Assembly: GCA_016200585.1 (NCBI GenBank)
Contig: JACQEN010000183.1
Coordinates: 1-32,407 of the forward strand
Origin: Deltaproteobacteria bacterium
GTDB lineage: Bacteria; Desulfobacterota; Binatia; HRBIN30
Direction: 5' to 3'
DNA: 32,407 nt
Shown one piece after another: positions 16,758 through 23,549 of the stretch. Under the pieces are notes generated by a model. The model had not been told where the DNA came from. It saw only the letters and a program-made list of their open reading frames with translations, and did no database searches. Position 1 is the first letter of the stretch. Every line of letters starts with the position of its first letter. The position numbers were made by a program, and so were the translations under genes.

Positions 16758-18197
16758 ATGGCATTTTCAGGCTACAGCAAGTTTGACGGACTAGGCTTGG
16801 CAGAGCTGGTGAAGAAGCGCGACGTCACCCCGGCAGAGCTCGTCGAGGAAGCCATCACCCGGATCGAGAAACACAACCCGGCCCTCAACGCCGTCGTCTA
16901 CAAGATGTACGATCAGGCGCGCGCCACGGCCGCGGCGCAAATGAAGGGCAGCGGCACAGGACCATTCCACGGCGTACCCTTTCTCCTGAAAGATATCCTC
17001 GGCAACTACGCAGGCGTGCCGACGACCAGCGCGTGCAAATTCCAAGCGGGTGTTCCGGCGCTGCGTGACGACACGCTGGTGGCGCGGTTCAAGGCGGCCG
17101 GCTTGATTGCCGTCGGCAAGACGAACGTCCCGGAGTGCGGCATCCTACCGACTACGGAGTCGGCATTTTACGGTCCGGCACACAATCCGTGGAACTTGAA
17201 ACACTCGACCGGCGGGTCGAGCGGCGGTTCAGCCGCGTCCGTCGCCGCCGGCATCGTTCCGCTAGCGCATGCCAACGACGGCGGCGGTTCAATTCGTATT
17301 CCGGCTTCGTGTTGCGGTCTTGTCGGACTGAAACCGACCAGAGCGCGCAACCCGATGGGACCCGACCTCGGCGATTTCGCCAACGGCCTGATCGCCGAGC
17401 ACGTCGTCAGTCGCAGTGTACGCGACACGGCGGCAGCGCTCGACTGTACGCACGGACCCGAAGCCGGCGATCCCTATTTTGCACCGCACGTACCGCGTCC
17501 GTTCCTCGAAGAGTCGCGTACGCCTCCGGGGCGTTTGCGAATCGCCTTCAGCAGCAAGCAATCGACGGGCGTTGCGCTGCACCCCGACTGTGTTCGCGCG
17601 GTGGAATCGACGGCCAAGTTGCTCGACGGTCTCGGTCATACCGTCGAAGAAGCGATGCCACCGATCGATGCGGGAATGGTAACCAGCTCGTTCCTGACGG
17701 TTTTCACCGCGGCGCATGCGGCCGCCATCGACGGCTTTGCGTTTCTGAACGGCAAGGTTCCGCGCGAGGAGGATTTCGAAGGTCTCACCTGGGCGATCTA
17801 CCAGCAGGGGAAGCAGATCCCGGCAACGCAGTACTTGATTTCGATTGCCATGCTACAGATGGTGTCGCGCCAGGTCGGGCGCTTCCACGAAACCTACGAC
17901 ATCTGGCTGACGACCACTTTGGGAACGCCGCCGGTCGCTCTCGGCAAGATCGACATCCACGAACGCGATCCGCTCAAAGGATTGGGACAGCTGGCGGATT
18001 ACGTCCCAGCCACACCGCTGCAAAACGCCACCGGTCAACCGGCGATTTCGCTGCCGTTGCACTGGACCGACGACGGCCTGCCGATCGGCCTGATGTTCAC
18101 GGCAGCGCTTGGCGGCGAAGCCGTGCTGCTGCGGCTCGCCGGGCAGCTCGAAGAGGCGCGGCCGTGGCGTGACCGGCAACCGTCGGTGTGGGGTTAG
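16758..18197 (+). CDS. Amidase-signature family hydrolase
   Basis: This 479-aa enzyme has the amidase-signature fold with a Ser-cisSer-Lys triad. Lys78 lies in LLKDI, cis-Ser154 in the [10 protein letters not shown] loop and nucleophile Ser178 in [20 protein letters not shown]. The Gly in place of the usual Thr before the nucleophile loop is typical of the subgroup often annotated as 6-aminohexanoate-cyclic-dimer hydrolase; the natural substrate is unknown. There is no gatB/gatC neighbour, so a GatA role is unlikely. AAGGAG lies seven bases before the ATG. No signal peptide is seen, so it is cytoplasmic. Its 3' end overlaps the antisense tail of the DUF559 gene. Confidence 0.88.
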   Translation: MAFSGYSKFDGLGLAELVKKRDVTPAELVEEAITRIEKHNPALNAVVYKMYDQARATAAAQMKGSGTGPFHGVPFLLKDILGNYAGVPTTSACKFQAGVPALRDDTLVARFKAAGLIAVGKTNVPECGILPTTESAFYGPAHNPWNLKHSTGGSSGGSAASVAAGIVPLAHANDGGGSIRIPASCCGLVGLKPTRARNPMGPDLGDFANGLIAEHVVSRSVRDTAAALDCTHGPEAGDPYFAPHVPRPFLEESRTPPGRLRIAFSSKQSTGVALHPDCVRAVESTAKLLDGLGHTVEEAMPPIDAGMVTSSFLTVFTAAHAAAIDGFAFLNGKVPREEDFEGLTWAIYQQGKQIPATQYLISIAMLQMVSRQVGRFHETYDIWLTTTLGTPPVALGKIDIHERDPLKGLGQLADYVPATPLQNATGQPAISLPLHWTDDGLPIGLMFTAALGGEAVLLRLAGQLEEARPWRDRQPSVWG

Positions 18198-18513
18198 CCT
18201 CATTCGCAACGACCTCAGCATTGCTGAATCGCAGTACTCGAATACCGAACCTTTGCAGATATGCCGTACGCTCAAGATCGTACTGCTTGGCCTCGGATGA
18301 ATCGTGCGCCTCGCCATCGACCTCGATCGCCAGCCTGCAACTCGGCGCATAGAAGTCGACAACGAACGCGTCGATGCTGTGCTGGCGCCGAAACTTGATG
18401 CCGAGCTGCCGTCCTTTGAGCACCGACCACAATTGCAGCTCAGCTTGCGTCGCGTTGTTGCGCAAACTGCGTCGCTTGTCGCGCTCGCGGTGGCGATTGT
18501 AGTGCAGGGTCAT
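18097..18513 (-). CDS. DUF559 endonuclease-like protein with a replaced C-terminus
   Basis: Residues 5-105 match the DUF559 fold, a Vsr/MutH-like restriction-endonuclease-type domain. The TQAELQLWSVLKGRQLG segment comes first, followed by likely metal ligands Asp53, Glu64 and Asp66 (VVDFYAP, AIEVDGEAH) and then VLRFSNAEV. The conserved part stops at residue ~105, which falls at 18198. The last 33 residues are simply the antisense of the amidase 3' end. The native last helix therefore appears lost, and the gene may be a remnant that still reads open. No clear ribosome site is seen. DUF559 proteins often travel with mobile or accessory DNA. Confidence 0.75.
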   Translation of the reverse strand: MTLHYNRHRERDKRRSLRNNATQAELQLWSVLKGRQLGIKFRRQHSIDAFVVDFYAPSCRLAIEVDGEAHDSSEAKQYDLERTAYLQRFGIRVLRFSNAEVVANEANPTPTVAGHATAAPLRAARRAAAARLRRQALP

Positions 18514-18563
18514 CGACGACCAAGATGTTTCAGCGTTCAGACTTATAGAAACATCGCTGTTCA

Positions 18564-18703
18564 GGCGACCACCCCCGTCGCCCCCTCCTTAGTAAGGAGG
18601 GGGCACGCCGTGTTCTCCAGACGAAAACTAGAATCCCCCCTCCTTGCCAAGGAGGGGGCCAGGGGGTGGTCGCCGCAGACAAGGAAAGGGCCAGGGGGTG
18701 GTC
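18564..18703. repeat. Palindromic repeat cluster with 13-bp terminal inverted repeats
   Basis: GGCGACCACCCCC (18564-18576) and its perfect inverse GGGGGTGGTCGCC (18662-18674) bracket two near-identical hairpins. Both have arms CCCCCTCCTT/AAGGAGGGGG with 3-nt loops, at 18581-18603 and 18636-18658. A 16-bp direct repeat GGGCCAGGGGGTGGTC occurs at 18656-18671 and 18688-18703. The layout resembles small non-autonomous palindromic elements. No coding content is seen. Confidence 0.75.
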
Positions 18704-19009
18704 ACCGCCGCAGCGGCCGCAGGCGTTCGAAAACGATGCGAGCGCCGAGAGCAAGTACTCGCGCCCGAGGGTAGCAAAGCGCCTGGCGTGACAGATCGGC
18801 CAGCCCGAGCTGCGGAACGAACGCCCCACCATAGTCGTCGACGAGGCGAGACATGCGCGTCGTGTACAACGACCGTGCCGAATGCACCAGCCACCACCCC
18901 TCCAGCCGCGAACCACCAGCCACGAGCCACTACACACCAGCGACCCAGTTCGAAATGCTTGCGCCACCTACCCCAGCGTGTTACCCACCGACGCCGCAGT
19001 ACACAGCGT
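18704..19009. other. Non-coding stretch before tRNA-Val
   Basis: I see no supported gene. The only structure is the heptad tract at 18910-18944, listed separately. Confidence 0.5.
18910..18944. repeat. Heptad tract: GAACCAC, CAGCCAC, GAGCCAC, TACACAC, CAGCGAC
   Basis: Five consecutive degenerate 7-mers lie in the intergenic DNA about 65 bp upstream of the tRNA. The period matches the tracts at 1269, 10426 and 14561 although the unit differs. Confidence 0.6.
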
Positions 19010-19083
19010 GGTCGCATAGCTCAGCTGGTTAGAGCGCCTGCCTCACATGCAGGAGGCCCGTGGTTCAAGTCCACGTGCGACCA
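19010..19083 (+). tRNA. tRNA-Val (anticodon CAC)
   Basis: A complete cloverleaf is visible. The acceptor stem pairs GGTCGCA with TGCGACC, the D arm is GCTCAGCTGGTTAGAGC, and the anticodon stem CCTGC/GCAGG encloses CTCACAT, giving anticodon CAC (reads GUG). The variable loop is followed by the T arm CGTGGTTCAAGTCCACG and discriminator A. The 3' CCA is not encoded. Confidence 0.95.
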
Positions 19084-19241
19084 CTTCGCTTCTTTTGAAA
19101 AACTCAGTTCGCGCATCTTGCGCATCGAGTACAGCCTGCGGCCTAACCTCGACGCTGAGCGCGTCGAACATCTGATCGATCCGGGGCTCTCGGAATAGGA
19201 ACGTGTAGGTACCGGAGGCTGCGAAATCTCGTGGTGCCCCG
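19084..19241. other. No recognised feature downstream of tRNA-Val
   Basis: Short open frames exist on both strands but none shows a ribosome site or a family resemblance. It lies within the segment bounded by the duplicated tRNA 3' halves. Confidence 0.4.
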
Positions 19242-19445
19242 TCATGACCCCGCATAGCGGCGCCGCAGCCATACACCCAGACCGAGGAGGCTCAACGCCA
19301 GCCCCAGTAGACCCGGCGGCGACAGGGTCGGTGCCGGTGCCGGTGGTGCGCGCACGTGCCGGCCTGGCAGACCAGGCCAGGGCTGCAGGGCTGGATCGAG
19401 CGTGGAGGTAACGGCGGCGAGTGTTGCCGGTCGGGCCGAGTACAC
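19242..19445 (-). pseudogene. Remnant of an exported protein with IPTL-CTERM-like sorting tail
   Basis: The last ~30 residues (PTLSPPGLLGLALSLLGLG, then WLRRR) match the plan of IPTL/PEP-CTERM exosortase signals: a short motif, one TM helix and an Arg cluster. Upstream residues show no conserved domain, signal peptide or ribosome site, so only the 3' end of a former gene seems to remain. Confidence 0.45.
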
Positions 19446-19521
19446 CCTGAAACGGCAACTGGTGGTCGATGCGCTCGAGTTGATCGGAGCTGCGAGCCCG
19501 CCGGCGAGCGGTCTGCGTCGG

Positions 19522-19960
19522 ATGGGCGATGATGCGCTGCACCGCCTCGCCGAACAGGAGCTGTCGCGACGCGGCGGTTTTGAGCGCCTCTATCCGGGCG
19601 CCGACACATCATCCTATCTGCCGCTCTTCCCGGTGCCGCGACGTGCCGACGTCGCGCTTTTGAGCTCTGTGGAGCCGGGCCGGACCATCGAGCGTCCGAT
19701 CTTGCGACCGCGCAACACGAGCTATTTCGTGCTCGACGGCAGTTTGGTGCTGTTCAGCGAGGAAAGTGGGCGGTTTGCCGTGCTCAACGAGAGCGCATCC
19801 GTTATCTGGCTCAGCTGTGTGGACGGTCTGGCACCAGACGAGATCATCGGTGAGCCTGCGCACGCGGATGCTGCGCGCGGCCTGCGTGTCAAGTCGCGCT
19901 GTGGCTGCGATCGACGCGTTCGTCGTGACAGCGGGCGGGCCGGTTGTATTGCTGGCGCAG
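19522..19960 (+). pseudogene. Broken PqqD-like gene
   Basis: The segment around 19729-19850 encodes FVLDGSLVLFSEESGRFAVL and then NESASVIWL with DGLAPDEIIGE. This fits the PqqD fold, a RiPP-precursor-binding domain. From ~19855 the expected final helices (RAVAAIDAFVV) continue in a different frame, so a frameshift has broken the gene. The upstream half (19522-19720) is open but not recognised. It lies between the two tRNA-Val 3' halves. Confidence 0.5.
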
Positions 19961-20043
19961 AGCGGTGGGCCTGGTCCTCGGCCTTGGGATGGGATCGTCG
20001 GCGGACCTTGGCTGCGGACGTCGGCGGATTTTCCCTTGGTCGG

Positions 20044-20086
20044 CCTCACATGCAAAAGGTCCGTGGTTCGAGTCCACGTGCGACCA
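20044..20086 (+). repeat. Displaced copy of the tRNA-Val 3' half (att-like)
   Basis: These 43 bases match 19041-19083 at 39 positions, from the anticodon loop through the T arm to the discriminator, in the same orientation. No 5' half is present, so this is not a functional tRNA. Such a repeat is the usual footprint of an integrase that uses a tRNA 3' end as its attachment site. Confidence 0.8.
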
Positions 20087-20091
20087 TTTGA

Positions 20092-20343
20092 AGCGGTCGC
20101 TGGCACCACCTATCTAGCGACACGGGTACAACGTCCCGAGCGAGAAACACTAGAACGCCCACTCCGGCGCTTATGGACGCCCCGACTGCATCGGCGGGAC
20201 CGGCTGCTCTGGTCGTGTATCCGGGGGCAGGTCGCTACTTTCCAGCAACTTTCCTAGTGCCGCACACAGAATGTATACCCTGCTTACCACCTTCGTACCA
20301 TCGGCCGCAGGAGCGGCTACAACCATCGTAGTTACTTTCTGCG
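20092..20343. other. No recognised feature
   Basis: I see no gene, RNA or repeat that I can support between the tRNA copy and the stop of the membrane-GAF gene. Confidence 0.4.
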
Positions 20344-21510
20344 TCACAATTGTTCCTCCGGAACGAGGTAATCCTTCATGTAGTAAAATAGAGAATCAGC
20401 AACAATCGACCCCATGTGAAAATCATTCCACCTATCGAATGCATTCCTTGCTGGTGCATCAACGCACAAGAAGCCAACCACATCGAAACTGACGTCTTCA
20501 ACTGAGGTTCTGTCGAGACGTCTACGAATTGGCCATACAAACAAGCTAGAATACGGCAGAGGCCACTTTCCGAGATTAGGATCGAATCGCCCTAAGCTTG
20601 GATGGGTGAACTCATTTTCCTTCCAAGACGAAATTACGTCGTTAGACAAATAAAACGAATTGTTCCTCTCCGTGAAAAGGGGCATCAAGTGTCTGTAAGA
20701 CATCAGCGGAGCACTCGCACGCGTGCCCTGTCTGCTGGCAGGATCACGGGTTAGCGTTTGGACCAGGCATCTCCGTGAGAACTCTTCAAAAGACCTGGGA
20801 TCTTCACGGTTCTCCTGCTCTCGCATCAGCATCTTGATGGAAGCCCGACAATCCTTGCCGGTGGAAAGATCAAATGCCGCTGTTACAAAACTGAGCACCT
20901 GCTGCAGATCGTGGCGAAATCGGACTAGATGTTCATCGAGAGGCGCTGACCTTACGAGCGAGCCTCGGGTGTTACGAAGGTAATCCACGACGCTGTGCAA
21001 CTTCGGGAGGGTATCTGCGTATCTAGATTTCCTTTGCAAATCGATCGCAGCCTTTATCATCGAAGTGATGTAGTCACGGCTGGGCTGGCGGAAATGTAGG
21101 TACTGCAACAGCAACGTCATGCTTAGCAGAGCGACAAACACCCCGCTTCCTAAGGCAACCCCCAAGTACCATGAATTGATTGGACCTACCCACGGATAGA
21201 TGACGGCAAAGATCAACCACAGCGGGACTGCGGCGGCAACTAGAGCGAACGATGGAAACCAAAGAGGATGCAATCGATGAATCTTCTCGATTCTGAGCCA
21301 AACGCGAACACACAGAAGGCGAAAGAAGCGCCTCATTCGAGCACTGAATAGCGGTGCCATGATGACAATTAGAAGCGCGATCAACGACGCAAGGCCGCCG
21401 GGGTCCTCCAAGGTCTTCTGCCATGATTGCCAAGATGCGATCCCGGTCGCAGTTCCTCTTCCGGAATCTCGAAATGTCTCGGGAGGCGTAGTTTGATCCT
21501 GATAGTCCAT
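20344..21510 (-). CDS. Orphan membrane protein with C-terminal GAF-like domain
   Basis: This 388-aa protein is read from the ATG at 21510; no good ribosome site is visible. Predicted TM helices lie at ~39-56, 85-107 and 114-137. A helical region of ~115 residues follows, then a GAF-like alpha/beta domain (~255-380) with SSLFVWPIRRR and VVGFLCVDAP, typical of GAF central strands. The DNA is plainly AT-richer than its neighbours (27 G+C of 60 in 20401-20460), pointing to recent transfer. No output domain (kinase, cyclase, nuclease) is present. It could be a membrane sensor; accessory or defence roles are only a guess from location. Confidence 0.65.
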   Translation of the reverse strand: MDYQDQTTPPETFRDSGRGTATGIASWQSWQKTLEDPGGLASLIALLIVIMAPLFSARMRRFFRLLCVRVWLRIEKIHRLHPLWFPSFALVAAAVPLWLIFAVIYPWVGPINSWYLGVALGSGVFVALLSMTLLLQYLHFRQPSRDYITSMIKAAIDLQRKSRYADTLPKLHSVVDYLRNTRGSLVRSAPLDEHLVRFRHDLQQVLSFVTAAFDLSTGKDCRASIKMLMREQENREDPRSFEEFSRRCLVQTLTRDPASRQGTRASAPLMSYRHLMPLFTERNNSFYLSNDVISSWKENEFTHPSLGRFDPNLGKWPLPYSSLFVWPIRRRLDRTSVEDVSFDVVGFLCVDAPARNAFDRWNDFHMGSIVADSLFYYMKDYLVPEEQL

Positions 21511-21609
21511 TTTTGGAGACCGTCGCGCTTGTATCGACAAGGCTAGAGCCACGTCAAGCGGTCGCAACTGATTGAGGCCGAGCCACGCGGCCCAGCTATC
21601 ACTCGGCGC

Positions 21610-21777
21610 CTAGCAGCCGTTGAAAAACAGGACACGCGCTGCAAATGGTCTTTTCACATCATGCCTGCGTTGCGAAATCCTCAACAAAAGCTTCGGCTTT
21701 GCCTCCGGTTTCGCGCCTGGTCCTGACGCGAAAATCCTCATTTTCGCTAGCGCGCCTGTTCTTCAACGGACTGCTAG
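21610..21777. mobile_element. 168-bp inverted-repeat (MITE-like) element
   Basis: The left end CTAGCAGCCGTTGAAAAACA (then GG; 21610-21631) and the right end at 21755-21777 are inverted copies over ~22 bp, with one mismatch and one indel. Complementarity partly continues inward, and an internal hairpin CGCGAAAAT/ATTTTCGC is visible near 21728-21746. There is no transposase. Both ends carry CTAG, which could belong to the terminal repeat or be a 4-bp target duplication. Confidence 0.65.
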
Positions 21778-21872
21778 AATTCCTGGCGTATCGTTACTCG
21801 GGTCGCTCACGCCAAGCTGTTCAGCTGGACAAGCATCGCCTCTTCTTCGTAAGCTTCTTTGCAGGGGGATCT

Positions 21873-22256
21873 ATGGCGCTCATAAAGGGCGATGAACGCG
21901 CCGCCGTTGCTGCGGTTGCCGCGCTTACCGATTGCAATCCGTTCGTGCCGGAACGCATCGAGCTCGAGAAGCGGCTGCTTGAAACGGATTTTGTACCGAT
22001 CGGCACTGTCTGGTTTGCCGAGGGCGATGCTGGAGTGTTTGATCCGAACCTGGCGCGCCTGCGGCAACGCATCGAAGACCTCGCGGCGCGGCTACACCAA
22101 CGCCTGGTCGCCGGTGCCATTCCAGGGAATATTGTTCGCAAAGTGCGGCATCATACAGGTCGAGTTTCTTCGCCAAGTCCTGGCGCAGTGGCGTCGGCGT
22201 GCGGCGAAGAAATGGGCGGACGGCGCGCTTCGACAAATTCCCCATCCGATTGCACT
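21873..22256 (+). pseudogene. 5' fragment of a sigma-54-type regulator
   Basis: From ATG 21873 (CAGGGGGA just upstream) the frame encodes an N-terminal region with NPFVPERIELEKRLL, then ARLRQRIEDLAARLHQRLVA. This is the plan I associate with the N-terminal region of a group of deltaproteobacterial sigma-54-interacting AAA+ regulators. The match is lost after ~22130, probably through a frameshift, and no AAA+ or HTH domain follows. Only a 5' relic remains, abutting the antitoxin operator. Confidence 0.5.
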
Positions 22257-22286
22257 ATGACTGCAATGCTGGCACATTGCAGTCAT
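22257..22286. promoter_or_regulatory. Perfect 12-bp palindrome over the antitoxin start
   Basis: ATGACTGCAATG (22257-22268) and CATTGCAGTCAT (22275-22286) are perfect inverted arms with a 6-nt spacer. The second arm contains the first two bases of the antitoxin ATG (22285). This is a likely operator for autoregulation by the ribbon-helix-helix antitoxin with its toxin. There is no Shine-Dalgarno between operator and ATG, so a leaderless or near-leaderless message is possible. Confidence 0.65.
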
Positions 22287-22521
22287 GGGAGTTCAGATCA
22301 CCATTCGCGACGTACCTGAGGAGGTTCGTGACGAATTGGCGAGCCGCGCCGCTCGCGAGCGTAAGTCCATGCAGGAGTACCTCAAAGGAGAGCTGGAACG
22401 CCTCGTCGCCCGACCCTCGATGCACACCTGGCTCGAGCGGGTTCGCGAACGCAAGCACGCGGCTGACGGCCACGTGACCGCCAAGCAGATCCTGAAGCAC
22501 CGCGATGCAGATCGGCGATGA
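22285..22521 (+). CDS. vapB: Ribbon-helix-helix antitoxin (FitA/VapB-like)
   Basis: This 78-aa protein begins VQITIRDVPEEVRDELASRA, the classic Arc/FitA-type ribbon-helix-helix: a beta strand, then two helices. A C-terminal tail (residues ~45-78) would wrap the toxin. The gene overlaps the PIN toxin start by four bases (ATGA). The start codon sits inside the operator palindrome and lacks a ribosome site. It should neutralise the toxin and repress the operon. Confidence 0.88.
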   Translation: MGVQITIRDVPEEVRDELASRAARERKSMQEYLKGELERLVARPSMHTWLERVRERKHAADGHVTAKQILKHRDADRR

Positions 22522-22913
22522 GCGCCGTCGTCGATGCTTCGGTGCTCGTGTCTGCGACGACCGACATGGGCGCCGAAGGGAATTGGGCCGAGCGGCTGCT
22601 GGCGGCGGAAGAACTGGTCGCGCCACATCTGGTCCTGGTGGAGGCGACAAACATCCTGCGCCGGCTTGAAATCTCGAGGGAGCTGAGCCGCCTCGAGGCC
22701 ACGGCTGCTCACAGGGACCTGCTGGCGCTGGACATCCTGTTGGTTCCCTTCGAGCCGTTCGGCGAGCGTGTTTGGGAGCTTCGCCGGAACGTGACCAGCT
22801 ACGACGCTTGGTACGTCGCCGTCGCCGAGGCACTCGACCTCCCGCTCGCAACGCTCGACCGACGCCTGAGTCGAGCATCCGGCCCCGTCTGCCGGTTTCT
22901 CTTGCCCAGCTGA
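22518..22913 (+). CDS. vapC: PIN-domain toxin (VapC/FitB-like)
   Basis: This 131-aa PIN ribonuclease has Asp6 in VVDASVLVSA, Glu in LVLVEATNILRRL (~43) and the Asp pair in YDAWYVAVAEALDLPLATLD (~95-113), as expected for the Mg-dependent site. It is translationally coupled to the antitoxin. It is the second PIN toxin in this window; the first pairs with an AbrB antitoxin, so the two modules are not recent duplicates. Confidence 0.9.
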   Translation: MSAVVDASVLVSATTDMGAEGNWAERLLAAEELVAPHLVLVEATNILRRLEISRELSRLEATAAHRDLLALDILLVPFEPFGERVWELRRNVTSYDAWYVAVAEALDLPLATLDRRLSRASGPVCRFLLPS

Positions 22914-22975
22914 CTTCCAGGTAGGCCGTGCGGTAGGGCTCCGAGCGGCGACTTCCGGAAATTTGACGCGATGCA

Positions 22976-23003
22976 TTGACTTCATGACGCAGGGCGTTAA
23001 ACT
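22976..23003 (+). promoter_or_regulatory. Probable sigma-70-type promoter of the phasin-like gene
   Basis: TTGACT (22976-22981) and TAAACT (22998-23003) are separated by 16 bases. The ATG lies 24 bases after the -10 box with a strong AAGGAGG in between. Confidence 0.5.
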
Positions 23004-23026
23004 GCTCTTTGGAAGGAGGCCTGACC

Positions 23027-23506
23027 ATGAAAGCCAAGAAGAAAGAAACGTGGGCGATGGCCGTGACGAAGCGAGTCGCGACAGCTCGTAAGGGTGCCGA
23101 GAAGCAGATCCGAGGTGGAATGGATCGGGCAATCAATGCGCTGCCGCCGGCCCCGCGCAAGGCCGTCAAAGAGTGGACCGCTAATGTCGAGAAAGCCCAG
23201 GCGAAATTCGTCAAGCGAGCCGAGAATCTCGCCAAAGATGCGCGCAAGCGGGCTGAAACCGCGGTCAAGGAAATCAGCAAACGCGCCGAAGGTGTGTTGA
23301 AAAACGTCAACAAGCGCACCGAAGGCGTCACGACGACGCTCGAAAAGCGCATCGAGGGCGTCGTCAAGCCGTTGACCAAGCGTCTGGATGTCGCATCGCG
23401 CACCGAGGTTGAGCGTCTGCGCAAGCGCATCGAGCACTTGGAACGCCGGGTTGAGGCTAAGCCTCATCACGCGCCGACTGCCGTCGCCGAAACCGCTGCT
23501 GCATGA
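23027..23506 (+). CDS. Phasin-like, Lys/Ala-rich coiled-coil protein
   Basis: The 159-aa product has a basic N-terminus, a long amphipathic helical region of repeated KRAE/KRTEG-type segments, and a C-terminal heptad coiled coil (EVERLRKRIEHLERRVE). This is the layout of polyhydroxyalkanoate granule-associated phasins of the PhaF/PhaI type, which coat granules and may bind DNA through Lys-rich parts. The ATG at 23027 has AAGGAGG seven bases upstream. No PHA synthase is nearby, so the link to storage granules is family inference. It faces the hyuB-like gene with 43 bp between stops. Confidence 0.6.
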   Translation: MKAKKKETWAMAVTKRVATARKGAEKQIRGGMDRAINALPPAPRKAVKEWTANVEKAQAKFVKRAENLAKDARKRAETAVKEISKRAEGVLKNVNKRTEGVTTTLEKRIEGVVKPLTKRLDVASRTEVERLRKRIEHLERRVEAKPHHAPTAVAETAAA

Positions 23507-23549
23507 CCCCGCAGTAGACGGTGTGACGCGGGGACCGACTCCCTCCCTC

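Noticed and set aside
16758-18197. Amidase as GatA of the tRNA amidotransferase
   Set aside because: No gatB or gatC neighbours, and the DGGGS nucleophile loop fits the other amidase subgroup.
18581-18658. CCCCCTCCTT hairpins as a CRISPR array
   Set aside because: Only two copies, each palindromic, with no regular spacers and no cas genes.
20044-20086. A second complete tRNA gene
   Set aside because: The acceptor 5' strand, D arm and 5' anticodon-stem strand are absent; only the 3' half is present.
23507-23549. CCCCGC...GCGGGG stem between the phasin-like and hyuB genes as a terminator
   Set aside because: The loop is long and there is no T tract on either strand.
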